From Niebla homalea (lineage: Eukaryota > Ascomycota > Lecanoromycetes > Lecanorales > Ramalinaceae), in NCBI GenBank assembly GCA_019925105.1, contig JAHGAU010000008.1, positions 992,001-1,056,000 on the forward strand: a stretch of 64,000 nucleotides of DNA, written 5' to 3'. The notes beneath the pieces are model-generated. The model saw nothing but the letters and a program-made list of their open reading frames with translations. It did not search any database and had not been told where the DNA came from. Made by a program: the position numbers and the translations under genes. This document shows positions 38,398 to 51,065 of this stretch, piece after piece. Numbering within the stretch: the stretch's first letter is position 1; each line of letters starts with the position of its first letter.

Positions 38398-38553
38398 TGT
38401 TATATGCATACATAGCATGGGGGATACGCGGGAGCATTCATAAGTATAGGACACTCTTTATACGTAGAGGACAGATGATCCTTAGGATCCCATCTGCATT
38501 TAGGTAGAATAATTATTTATATATTATTATACTTTTTAGTCTATATATTAATA
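38398..38553 (+). repeat. complete Gypsy-2 LTR, subtype A
   Basis: 156 bp, starting TGTTATATGCATACATAGC, with the GATCCTTAGGATCCC core also seen in 28460-28614. Moderately RIPped only at its right end. No matching target duplication on its two sides (ATAAC versus AATAA), so it is not a simple solo insertion. Confidence 0.78.
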
Positions 38554-41500
38554 AATAATAATAATAGTTACTTATATTAACACTATATTAACGTATATTA
38601 TAAAATCCGTTAATACGAATTAAAGTATTAGTTTATTAACCGTAACGGATACTTTTTTTATAGCGGCATTAAAGGTATTAACCTTATATCCTCTGGAATA
38701 CCGCCTTTAATTCGCTTTTAAATACCTTTAAAAAAAATTAAAGACGGTATTATAGAAAAGATATATATATTATAGGTTTCTTAAGTATTACCGGATTCTA
38801 GTATTATTATTTTAATATATTAATTAAACGCCTTATTAAAATCCGGTAATTCGGTAGCCGCGACGATTTTATATTTAATTTTAAAAGGAGTTACTTAAAT
38901 AGTCGAAAATAATTAATAATTAAATAATTTAAGAACTATATTTACCGTAAGTAGATTATTTCAATTAAAATCTTTTAAAGCTATAAAATTTATTATTTCT
39001 TTTTATAATTTAATTTTTAAATATTAAATTTCAGATCCTTTATTACTTTAATGTAATATTTAATATTTTAAAAACGCTTTATTATCGTTATAACTATTAA
39101 GATCGTTATTAACTTTAATGAAATTAAGTAAATTTAAATTACGTTAATGAGGTTAAAGTCCTTAGAAACTTAATATTATAAAATTATTACTTTTATTAAA
39201 TAGTTTTCTATTATTATAATAGCTATTAAATTTATCTTTTATATTAATATTAATATTATAATATTCCCCTTTAACTTTAAGTATTAAACCGGAATTTAAG
39301 CTTAATAAATTTAATATATTAAATTTAAGTTTATTAAACTTAAATTTATTATATTAAATAAAAAATACCTTTATTAAAGAAGCAATTTTTACTTAACTTA
39401 TTAATCCGCTTAATCGATTAAAAATAATAGGTTTTATTAAAGAATAAATAATATAATTACGGGGTATAATTTAAGAATTAATTCCTGTTATTATATAAGG
39501 TCAGTAATAAAATAATTTTAATAATAATTTATTTCCTTTTTTTAATAGCGTAATATAATTAATAAAAGACTTATAGTTGAACCGGTTAATAAATTTTAAT
39601 CTTAATAATATTGGATTTTTTAACTTTTTCTATAAAAATAAGTCTTCTAATATAGCTTTTATAATTAAGTATTCCGGGAAATATATTTTTTCCGGGATAT
39701 ATATATCTTTATCGATTAATTAAAGGATATTACTTAAATAATAAATATATAATTATTATGGAATAATTTATAATTATACTTAAGAAATATTGCTTTAAAA
39801 TAATATATTATAAAATTATTAAATATTAAGAAACGACTTATTAAATATAGCAATAATTTAATTAAATAGACTTTTTAAATTATCGTTAAATTTAAGTTAC
39901 TGAAATAAATCGGCTTAAATATTTTAGTTACCGAAAAATATATTATAAATAATATTTTTCGGAACCGGGAGCCCCGTAAATATACGTAAATTATTCTACG
40001 GACTACGTATATATTAAATTTTAATAATATTTAAAATTAATTTACGTTTATTTATAGTGGATTAAACTTAAAATTTTAACGGGATTTATAATTATTAAAT
40101 ATAATTATTATTATTAATAATTATTTTAAGCTTATAAATAAATTTAAATATAATTAATAAATTTACGTAATTAAGTATTATATATCTCCGTAAATATATC
40201 CGTAAAATCGTAAAACGGATACGTTATTTTAAGGTAACCGGAATTTCATAGAAAATTCAGAAACCGGTCTTTCTTTTTAATTATTAACGTTATCCTTTTA
40301 AGCGTATAAATAAAATAAAGCTTATAATATACGCCCTTAAGAAAAAGGATAGCGGTAATTACCTTTAACGTTATAGAAGAAAATATTAACGTTAAATTAA
40401 GGAAAATTAAGGCCCTTAAAAAAAGTCCGATTTTAAATATTAAATATACCGTATAAAATAAAAGGTTAATTAAGCTTTTATATTTAAGGATAAAAAAAGG
40501 AAAATATATTATCCGATAAGGAAAAATTAAAAAGATTTTAAGATAACAATAATTTTATTATAGAAGAAATATATTTTATATATTAATTTTCCGTACGTTA
40601 TTAATATATTAAATACGTATTAAAATACTTATCGTAAAATAAACTTTTTATTTATCTTAAATATAATTATTAAAAATTAAAAAGAATAAATTTAAATATT
40701 CTTAAGGTTTTTCTATTAAATTAACGGATTCAGTCTGTTAATAATTAATATATATAAACTTAATAAATTAATAATATAATATTTATAATTATTAACTTTA
40801 TTATAATAAAAAGTACGTACCCTATAAACTTTACTTTTAAGGTATATTAATATATTATAAATAAAGTTTAATTTACCCTTAATTTACCCGTAATAGACTT
40901 TTATATAAATAACGGATATCTTATTATAATTATTAATCGTAATATTATATTCTCTTAAATTCTAAATTTAAATTTTAAAATTTAGAAATTACTTAAGTTA
41001 ATTCCGGTTATAAACGTTAATAATTTTAAGTTAATTACCGATAAATTTATAATATTTAACTTATTCTTTTTAAAGGAAAAGAATACGATATTTACCTTAA
41101 GAAAAATCTCGGTTAAAATTTATTTAATACGTAATTTACTTATTAATATTTTAATCGTTACCGATATTATAATTTTTAATAAAATAATAATTAATTTCAG
41201 TAATTAAAAATATATTATTAAGACTTATAAAAATATAAGTATTAAAGTAATTACTTTTATAAAAGAAATAATATAACTTTAATATATAATTTATAGAAAG
41301 TAATAAATTTAAGTTTTAATTTATAATACGGTATAAATATTAATTATATATTAAAAAAAAAGACTTTAAAAGAACTATTTAAGTCCCGGGATTTCATCTT
41401 TAAATTATAGTTAATACCGTTATATAATTTTGGATTTTAAAATAATATATTTACGTATATCGTTAACTTAAAAATGTTAATTATTTAAATTAAAAACGAT

Positions 41501-41899
41501 ATTAATTAAAAAGTTAACTTATTATATAAAATAAAACTTAGAATTTTATATAATTTACCCTTATAATCTTATTATATAATAATTTTAAGTTTATTAATAT
41601 TATTTATTATTTACGGATAAAAAACTTAAAAATTTAAGTTATAAATTTATAAAGCTATTATAATAATAACGTTAATCTTTATATTTTCCGGAATAATCTT
41701 TATAACTTTTAATTATTTAAAGATTTATTTAAACCGATTATTATAAATTAATAATTATAAAGAATAAGTTTTATTTAACGGCATTAAGATTTATATATAT
41801 AACGGAAATATATAAGTTTAATTAAATAATATTATTAAAGAATTTAATAATATCTTTAAAGATAACGGTATTATAATTAATATTCCAGAAAATTAATAT

Positions 41900-42700
41900 A
41901 TATTTTTTAACCTTTAACTTAATATAATTATTAAACTTAAGAAAGTATATAATATTAAGCGTAAAGATTAAAAGATTATTAATTAAGTTTTAAATAAAAT
42001 ATATAATAAAGGTAAACTATATTAATTTATATAATTTACGGAATTTTTATACTTTACTTTTATTATTTAATACGATATTTTAAATAAACGTAAAAGTTAT
42101 ATTATAATTAATATTTAATTACTTAATAAAATTGCGATTTCCAATTTATATTTATTATTATTATAATAAAAAATAATTTCTTTAATTATAAATTACGAAT
42201 ATATTATTATAATTAATACTTATAATTATTTTTATTAATTTCTTATACGTAAATCCGATTAATATAAACTTTATATTATCTTTTATAAAGGTTAAAAGGA
42301 ATCTTTAATTATATTAATAAATTTTAAAAATAATCCTTTATATATATAAAGGTAAATAAATAATATATTACGTTTAATACGAGATTTTATATAAGTATTT
42401 ATAAATAATATAATTATTTTTAATTATTTATTAAAAGAATGTATTATTTATTTACGTTAAGTCTTTTAAATTCTTAAAGATAAATATATAGATTTTTCGT
42501 TAATAAAATTATTTATTAATTACCTTACGATTAAACTTCTTAATTAATAAATTAATTTTTTAAAAATATTTATACTTAATAATAAAATTAAGACTATATA
42601 AAACCTTAAATTTCTTAACTTATTAAGAAACCTTAAAGTCTTCCTTAATCTTATAAATTAATTACGTACCGGAATAAAGAATTATACTTAACGTATTATT
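41900..42700 (+). pseudogene. Gypsy-2 reverse transcriptase pseudogene, inner copy
   Basis: Reads like ascomycete gypsy RT: LLNKIAISNLYLL, IINYEYIIII, YNYFYQF-like with stops, NNPLYI, and the catalytic box as FINNIIIF with both Asp changed to Asn at 42404-42409. Stops replace many Gln/Trp codons, as RIP predicts. Confidence 0.8.
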
Positions 42701-43599
42701 TTACTTTAAGTATATAAAATTTCTTTTATTATAGATTTAAAAAAAATAAATTTAAAGTATACGGGTTTACGCCGTAAATAAAGGATATCTTAAATTAAGT
42801 TTATATTTACTTAAGAAGAAGATCGTACTTTTAAGGATTTAAAAAACGCGTTTTTAGAATTATTATTTCTTATATATTATAATTTTAAGAGGCTTTTATT
42901 TATTAATATTAATATATTAAAAGAATTAAATATTACGGCTATAATATATTATATTAAGGATAATCCGTTATTTTATAGTATTATAGAGATTAACGATTTA
43001 TTAAAAATTACGCGTAATAAAATATAATTATTAATATTTTTAAATAAATAAATTTAAAGACCTCCGTAATTAATAAGTTTAATTTTTATTTAATTTATGC
43101 GTTATAATATTTATCGATATTCAATATTTCGTTACGTTATAAGTCGGATTTAATAAATACCGTTCCCGACGTACTTTTACGATTAATTAATAATATATAA
43201 ACTTTATTTATAGAAATCGGAATTTTTAATAATATAAATAATAATAAATTAATTATTTTTTATTATATTTATATTTTAAATAAATTTAAAAAGTAAATTA
43301 AAGAAGAATATATAAAAAATAAAATATAAATAAAATTATAGAAAGTCTTAATAATTAAAAATAAGTTAAATTTATAAAATATAAAAATTAAATTACGCTT
43401 TATATTAAAAAACGGCCTTATTTATAATTTAAAATCCGTTAATTATTTATTATAATTATATATACTTAATAAACTTAAAAGGGTAATTTTTTAATAAGTA
43501 TATAATAATTTATTATATAATAACTTTAATCAATCTTACGATAAATTAATAAACTTAATATATTTACTTAAGTTAAATAAATAATTACGGAAATATATT

Positions 43600-44260
43600 A
43601 TATATTATTTTAAGTATAGTTTAAATTAAATTAAGAAATATATACTTTATAAATTACTTTAATTAATCTTAAACCCGTTAATTATTTTTTATATAATTTA
43701 TATAAACTTTATTATTACTTTATTAAATTAATATAATTATAATATATTCTTTACCGTTATTAATAAGTTCTTTAAGCGGGTATTTTTATTCCTTAATAAT
43801 ATTAAATTTAAGGTTAATAATTAAGTAAAATTATTATTAACCGAATTAATAAAATAAGGATAAGGAATTCCCTTTAATCTTATATTAAATAAAAATCGTA
43901 AATTTATTTTTATATTTTAGAAATCTATATTTAAAGAAGTAGATATTTATATTTTTACGTTTAACGTATATTACCCTTAAATTAATAATTAATTAAAAAA
44001 GATTAATTAAACGGTTAAAATTATATTATATTATTTTATAATTACGTATCCGGATTATAATTAAATAAATATTATCCTATATATTTAAGGTATCTTAAAT
44101 AATTTAAAGTTAACGTTAATTAAATTTACTTTAAATAAAATTTATTATAATATAAATATCTATAACCTTTTAAACCTTTTAATAATCTCTTTAATTCCTA
44201 AGTATAATATACTTCGATTATAAAACCTTAAAAAGGTATAAAATTTATTGGAATTTACGT
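43600..44260 (+). pseudogene. Gypsy-2 integrase pseudogene, inner copy
   Basis: Follows the RT at the expected distance. Frame segments such as YNIFFTVINKFFKRVF, IPFNLILNKNRKFI and FTFNVYYP correspond to the D-(x)-D-35-E core with surrounding blocks of gypsy integrases. Several catalytic-type Asp positions read Asn. Confidence 0.75.
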
Positions 44261-45022
44261 AGATAATAATTAAGTTCCGGTATAATTAAAGTTATAAATT
44301 AATTTAATTTAATATTAATAATTTAATTTATTTAAAATTATATTATAAATATAATATCCTTAATATTAAAAATTATAAGCTATATTAATAGTATACCGGA
44401 CCTTTCTTTATTATTAAGAAAATTAGTTATTTTATATATAAGTTTAAATTATCCGTAAATATAAAAATAATACCGGTTATTTTAATTAATATACTTAAAT
44501 TAATTAATAACTTAATAAAAAACCTTTTTAATAAATAACCGAACTATAACGTATTGCTTACTTTTAAAGTTAATTCTAAGAATAAAGAAGAATATATTAT
44601 TAAAAGAATTATTCATAAAGAAAGAAATAATAAATACTTAATTAAATAAGTTACTTAAAATATAAAATATAATAGTAAACTTCCGTTATTAAAGTTATAT
44701 TTAAATTTACTTTATGAATTCTATATTATGTATTTTAAATTTAATAACGTTATTATTACCCACCGTAATAAACTTTATACTTAAGGCTTTATTATATTGT
44801 GATTACCGGCGTTTATTAAAGTAATACTTTTATCGTTTACCGGCACTCCTTATACGCTCCGTCTTAAGCGTAATTACGGCCGCCCCCGTAAAATTAAGTA
44901 AAACTTTTATAAAAAGTATAGGATATAAAGAGTATAATATATTATTAAGCATTAATATTTATATTAATATATTAAGGTAAATATTATTATAAGTAGTAAC
45001 CTTTTTTCTTTTAATAACATTT

Positions 45023-45177
45023 ATTATATATAGTATATATATATAAGAGCATTAATAGGTATAAAACACCCTTTATACGTAAATATACGTAGAGGACAGG
45101 CATCCTTATAATGCTCCCATCCTTCAGGTAGAATCATTATTGATACATTATCACACTTTTTGGTCCATATACCAACA
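45023..45177 (+). repeat. Gypsy-2 3' LTR of the inner copy, subtype B
   Basis: 155 bp ending TTGGTCCATATACCAACA. The right 80 bp are hardly mutated, the left 45 bp fully AT-converted. Confidence 0.85.
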
Positions 45178-45182
45178 CGACG

Positions 45183-46860
45183 CTTTTACTTAAATGCCCG
45201 GTTATTAACCTTAAGGTAATAACGATAATAAGGTTAAAGATCAGTTTTAAACCGTTCTACCTTTTAAGCGTTTTAAAGTTTTAATTTTAAATAAAAGGGA
45301 AAAAATACCGATACCAACTTATTTAATCTTTAAAGAACTTGGGTTTTATAAGTAAGTTTATGAAGTTAACCGTATTAATAAAGGCTTAACGGAGTTTAAG
45401 AAATTAATTATAAAGGATAAACTATTTAATTTTAAAGATATACCCTTAATTTATATTAAAGTTTAATCCGATATTTTTATTAATAAAGGTAAATTATAAG
45501 TATTAATACCGCTTATTATAGAGGTCTTAAAGTATATTTATAATAAATTAATTAATAATTACTTTAATTAAGATCATATAATTAAACTTATTTTCCGGTA
45601 TTTCTTTTAATTTACTTTATAAGATAATATTAACAATTATATCTTAAATTATAATATTTATTTTTAATTTAAGGTTTTACGATAAAAGCCCGTAAAATTA
45701 CTTTATTAATTAAAAATCCCGGAATGAAGATAAATTAATTTTTTTAATTAACTTTATAACCGGATTATTTAAGTATAAAGGTATAAACGTTATTTTTACC
45801 GTAATTTATATATTATTTAAAGGCCGATATTATATCCTTTATTACGTTAAAAAAGAAAGGACCTCCGTTAAAAAAATAACTTAACTTTTTATTAAGGAAA
45901 TATTTAAGTAACATAACTTTCCGGATAATATTATTTTAAATTATAATCTTAACTTTATTAATAAAATATAGCGCTTTTTATTATATTAACTTAAAATCGA
46001 TTTTTAAACCTCGATTTTTTATTACGTTAAAAGTAACGGTTAAATTAAAAAAATTAATTAAGAAATAAAATAGGGACTCCGGATTTACGTAAATTATTTA
46101 TAAGATAATTAAATATGGTAATTACCTATAATAGAATTTACGGATAATAATACCTTAAATTAATTAATTAAAATAATACCCTTTTATCTTAATAAGGGCT
46201 TCTACTTAAGGATATTATTCGGGCCCAATAATATTAAATATATTACCGTTTATAAATAACTTTAAATTAAGGAAGTTATTAATATTATTAAAATTATATA
46301 AAAATCCTTAATATAATACGTTTTAATTTAAATAAAACTTATAATAATACGTTTAAGTAAGTTAACCGTTAATACTGGGACGTAAAGTTTAAAATAAACG
46401 ATAAAGTTTATATAAACGTTAAGTATTTAATAATTAATTAATTTAATAAAAAGTTAAATTATAAACGCTTAAGTCCTTATATTATCCTTAAATAATATTA
46501 TTCCTTTTATAAATTAAATATTTTAAATATTTTCCGGGCTTATTTTACTTTCTATATAAATAACTTAATCCGTATTCCGATTAAAAAGAAACCGTTTTTA
46601 CCGGAATAAATTAATTTACCCCTTAAACCCGATATCGTAAATGAAAAGGGTATTAAAGAGTAAAAGCTTAAAGAAATTATTAATTTTTAGCGTACCGGTT
46701 AAAAATAAAGGTTATAATATAAAGTTAAATAAATAGACTTACCCCCGGATAATACTTAATATTACGTTAACGTTAAAGAATTCCTTTATATTTAAAATTT
46801 AGTTAAAGCCTTTTATAAAAAGTATCCGGATAAACCCGGATTATGGCCCGGAGATTTAAA
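45183..46860 (+). pseudogene. Gypsy-1 integrase and chromodomain pseudogene
   Basis: Continues pol after the nested element. About 45980-46220 resembles the end of the integrase core (TVKLKKLIKK, YPFILIRAS). About 46640-46860 resembles a C-terminal chromodomain: YKVK, LPPDNT, NLVKAFYKKYPDKPGLW. Chromodomains in this lineage bind methylated H3K9 and direct insertion into heterochromatin. Stops break the frame. Confidence 0.72.
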
Positions 46861-47501
46861 CGATATAATAATGTTTTAAGTAACCTTTAAAAGTTACTTT
46901 AAATATTTAAAATAAATAAAAACCTCTTTAAATATAAAATTTAATATTATAAGCTATATATTATATCCTTATTAAGTTTAAGGGCCCTTTAAAATAACCT
47001 TATAACTCCCTAAAATAATTAAAATAATTATTATTAATATTGTTTACCTATATAGATTATACGTCTTTTTATTAATATAAATTTAATATATAAAATAAGG
47101 AAGTTAAAAAAATATTTTAAAAGGGGGGTAAATCGTAAAAATAGATACCTGCCCCGGAACCCCCCGGACAAAATTACGTTTTAAGGCTTACCACGGGGGC
47201 CACCGCTATAATCCTACCCCCGTATATTTATATTAGGTATCCGGTTACCGTTACGATACTACCTTTATTATTCTTATATTACTTATCCGGTTAACACATA
47301 ACGGGTAAGTTAAGTAATTTACAATTCTTATATTACTTATCCGGTTAATTAATAATGGGTAAGTTAAGTAATTTATGATTCTTATATTAGTTACCCTGCT
47401 AATTAATAACGGGTAAAAAAGGTAATTTTAAGTTTAAAAAATTTTTCCTTTTTAATATACTTACAGGCTTAAAAGCGAGCCTTTCTTAGGGGGGGGGGTA
47501 A

Positions 47502-47716
47502 TATTAAGGTTTAAAGGTGTTAATAGCTAAGGTACAGGCCTTACCGGGCCTACCTCGGCCCAAGCCCGGGGTTAGCCCGGCTTAAGGAGTATCACCGACT
47601 GGGTATATTAAGGCCTTCGGCCCCTTCACTCCTATACTTCTGTACTTTAATGTCTTTAGTTATACGCAATACACCCTTTGCCTTCCAACCACCCCAGAGG
47701 GGCTTACACTCTAACA
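47502..47716 (+). repeat. Gypsy-1 3' LTR with upstream polypurine tract
   Basis: 215 bp, same length as the 5' LTR. Its right half is less mutated than that of the 5' LTR (TGCCTTCCAACCACCCCAGA). A run of ten G precedes it at about 47489-47498. An ORF at 47650-47835 crosses the LTR end and is not a gene. Confidence 0.88.
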
Positions 47717-48855
47717 TATATATCCTTAAAAAAAATATACTTCCCGGAATACTTAATTATAAAAATTATATCGGAAGACTTATTTTTATAAAAAGGATTG
47801 AAAAATCCAACGTTACCGGGATTAAAATTTATTGATCGGTTTAATTATAAGTTTTTTATTAATTATATTCTATTATTAAAAAAAGGGAATAAATGATCGT
47901 TAAAATTATTTTATTATTAACCTTATATAGTAACGGGAATTAATTCTTAAATTATACCTTATAATTATATTATTTATTTTTCGGTAAAACCTATTATTTT
48001 TAATTAATTAAACGGATTAATAAATTAAGTGAAAATTATTTCTTTAATAAAAGTATTTCTTATTTAATATAATAAATTTAAGTTTAATATATTAAATTTA
48101 TTAAGCTCGGATTCCGGTTTAATACTTAAAGCCGGAGGGGAGTATCATAATATTAACGTTACTATAAAAGGTAAAATTAATAACTATTATAATAATAGAA
48201 AATTATTTTATAGAAATAATAATTTTACGGTATAAAGTTTCTAAGGACTTTAACCGTATTAACGTAATTTAAATTTACTTAATTTTATTAAGGTTAATAA
48301 CGATCTTAATAATTATAATAATAGTAGGGCGTCTTTAAAGTATAGAATATTACGTTAAAGTAATAAAAAATTTAAAATTAAATTTTTAAAAATTAAATAA
48401 AAAAAGAAATAATAAATCTTATAGCTTTAAAAGATTTTAATTAAAATAATTTATTTATAGTAAATATAATTCTTAAGTTACTTAATTATTAATTATTTTT
48501 AACTATTTAAACGATTCTTTCTGAAGTTAAATATAGGATTATTGCGGTTTTTAAGTTATTAGAATTTAATAAAATATTTAATTAATATATTAAAATAATA
48601 ATATTAAAATCCGGTAATACTTAAAAGGCTTATAATATATATATTTTTTTTTTATAATGCCGTTTTCAATCTTTCTTTAAAGGTATTTAAAAGTAAATTA
48701 AAAGCGGTATTTTAAAAGATATAAAATTAATAACTTTAATACCGCTATAAAAAAAAGTATCCGCTATAATTAATAAACTAATACTTTAATTCGTATTAAC
48801 GGATCTTATAATATACGTTAATATAATGTTAATATAAGTAGCTATTATTACTATT

Positions 48856-49005
48856 TATTGGTATATAAATTAAGAAGTATAATAATATATAAATGATGAT
48901 TTTACCTAAAGGATAAAAGCATCATAAGGATGCCTGTCCTCTACGTATAAAGGGTGTCCTACACCTATCAATGCTCCCATGTATGCATGCATGCTGCACA
49001 TAACA
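48856..49005 (-). repeat. Gypsy-2 LTR, subtype B (5' LTR of the outer copy)
   Basis: 150 bp ending GCATGCTGCACATAACA, then the duplication AAAAC at 49006-49010 that matches 5040-5044. The right half is unmutated. Confidence 0.85.
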
Positions 49006-49010
49006 AAAAC

Positions 49011-50000
49011 CTTTATATTTTAAGTTACTTTAAAGCTTTATATATACTTAATCGAGTTCCGGGTATTAATTTAAGTAATTTTATTAAGTAATTATTATTA
49101 AATATATATTAAGAAAGGTTAAAATTAATAAAATCGTAAAAATAAATAAATCCGGAAAGATTATTATATACCCGGTTTATAGTTATAATTTTTTAAAAAT
49201 TAAATTTCTTAAAAATAATATTTCTAAGGTTTTATTAAATCATATTATAATACGGGGTTTTAAGGTTTATTATCTCTAAGTCTTAAGAATTTTAAGAATT
49301 CTTTACATTTTTATAACGGTAAAAGCTTTATAAAATTGTCCGTTAATATCTTTATTATAAATATATATTTAATATTAATCGTTTTCTTTTAATATTCTTA
49401 TTATAACTAATAGTAATATATATTTATATAACGGAGTTTTATTATAAACTATAAGTTTATCTTTTAAATTATACGGATTATTTAAGTATTATTATATTTA
49501 ATCTTTAGTAAATAAGATAAATCTAATATAATTAACTTAGAGAAATAATTTTATTATATTAACTTTTTACTATAAAAGTAATGTTAAGAAGCTTAATTTT
49601 AATAAAGCTAATTTTCATTATCTTTTATTTTATTACTTTCTAATTAATTAAGTTTTTAAAAAGCTTAAAAATATAACTTTATAAGCTATATTATATTTTA
49701 AAATCGTTAATAAATAACGTATTTAAGGATATTATAAAAATAATATACGGATTAATAATTTTTCCGTTATATATAATGGTATAATATTTAGTATATATAA
49801 GGTATTATAATACTTTTATAGCTACTTTTAAGTATTATTTTAACGCATTTATAAGGAACTTAAATAACTTCAACGTTAAATATGTAATATCCGTCTGAAT
49901 TATAACGGCTATAAAGTTAATAAAACTAGTAAATTATTAATATATATAGATCTCTTAAGGTAAAGCTTATCTGGTATTTTTAATAAAAACTTTAGTATTC
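49011..50000. other. AT-rich RIPped DNA, no element recognised
   Basis: Right flank of the outer Gypsy-2, therefore once contiguous with 4360-5039. CpA/TpG strongly depleted, no LTR, tail or domain seen. Confidence 0.5.
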
Positions 50001-51065
50001 AGAAAGGATGGGAAGGAATGAAAGTGCAAAAGGGGCAAAAACAAAGGAGTAAATGGAGTGTAATTGAAGATGGGCCGAAGCCCCCATATAAGTAAGTTAA
50101 GTATAGGAAGTATATTATCCTATCTTATTTTGCCCTCCTTTTTTAAAAGTATATATAAAATAATTCTACCCTTAATTATCCCTTCCAATGTTTTCGTTCT
50201 TTTATATATTTAATTATATACATAATATTTTTTATGCTTTTCCCCTTTCTAGCTCCCTTTATAATAAGGTATAATTTTAAATATTTTTATACCCCGGATT
50301 ATATTTTATTGATTTATATATCTCTTAATTATATTCTTACTAATTATTAATATTCTTTAAATAATTACGTTATTATAAGTATAAAAATTAAAAAAGTATT
50401 AATTTAATAATTATGTACCTTTTACTTTTTTTTTTATAATAAACTTATTTCTTTAATATTATATATTATTAATAAATAATTCTTATCCTTTAACCTTATT
50501 TATATATATATTTACTTATTTTTTTTTATAGTTAAAAAAGATAGGAAGGAATGAAAGTGCAAAAGGGGCAAAAACAAAGGAGTTAATGGAGTGTAATTGA
50601 AGATGGGCCGAAGCCCCTATATAAGTGAGTAAGGTGTATGAAGTATGCTATTATAAATCGTTATGCCCTTCCTTTTTCAGAGTATATATGAATTGATTCT
50701 ACCCTTAATTAGCCCTTTTAATGTTTTCATTCCTTTATATACTTATCCGTAAGTTTAATATCCTTTATACTCTTCCCCTTTTTAGCTCCCTTTATAATAA
50801 AATATTGCTTATAGTACCTTTATAATTTAAGTTATATTATGCTTATTTATATATATTTTAATTATATATTTAATAATTAATAATATCCTTCATATAACTT
50901 AAACAACCGTAAATATAAAAGTTAAAAAAACGTTAACTTAATAATAACTTTCTTTTACTCTTTTTATAATAAATTTATTTCTTTAATATTACGTATTATA
51001 AATAAGTAGTTTCCCTCTTTTAATGCTATTTATATATTTATTTATTTTCTTTCTTTATAATTTTA
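50001..51065. repeat. 535-bp tandem repeat, two units, containing a 249-bp dispersed repeat
   Basis: Units at about 50001-50535 and 50536-51065. The first 110 bp of each unit are almost identical and unmutated (GGAAGGAATGAAAGTGCAAA, then GAAGATGGGCCGAAGCCCC and a TATAAGT box). The last 250 bp of each are heavily RIPped. The left 245 bp of the unit match the separate insertion at 57012-57260. Function unknown: an LTR-like promoter or a SINE/MITE are possible. Confidence 0.75.

Larger units (their letters stand above)
34541..45177 (+). mobile_element. Gypsy-2 inner copy inside Gypsy-1, chimeric at its 5' side
   Basis: CGACG duplications at 34536-34540 and 45178-45182. The 3' LTR (45023-45177, subtype B) is complete. 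On the left only about 110 bp of a subtype B LTR remain, followed by a partial LINE and then a complete subtype A LTR (38398-38553) that adjoins the internal region. The internal region (38554-45022) is uninterrupted and shows RT (about 41900-42700) and integrase (about 43600-44250) on plus. It is the reference for the outer copy. Confidence 0.82.
29837..47716 (+). mobile_element. Gypsy-1: chromodomain Ty3/gypsy retrotransposon, RIP-inactivated, split by Gypsy-2
   Basis: 215-bp LTRs at both ends, TATAT duplications at 29832-29836 and 47717-47721, and a ten-G polypurine tract just before the 3' LTR (about 47489-47498). Minus the nested element it is about 7.24 kb, normal for this lineage. Order on plus: gag-like region (unrecognisable), RT (about 33290-33800), RNase H (to 34540), nested Gypsy-2, integrase (about 45183-46250), chromodomain-like end (about 46640-46860). 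Confidence 0.9.
5045..49005 (-). mobile_element. Gypsy-2 outer copy: Ty3/gypsy retrotransposon, RIP-inactivated, split by many insertions
   Basis: Identified by matching pieces on this strand to the reverse complement of the inner copy at 38398-45177. Own segments are about 5045-5614, 7393-7477, 8021-8049, 8811-10270, 12322-12578, 18405-18647, 24513-25854, 28005-28459, 28620-29836 and 47722-49005, together about 6.9 kb, matching the 6.78-kb inner copy (which lacks about 160 bp near the T1 site). Both ends carry the 5-bp duplication AAAAC (5040-5044, 49006-49010). Coding sense is minus: integrase-derived sequence lies at the left, reverse transcriptase further right. All frames are full of stops. 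Confidence 0.88.
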
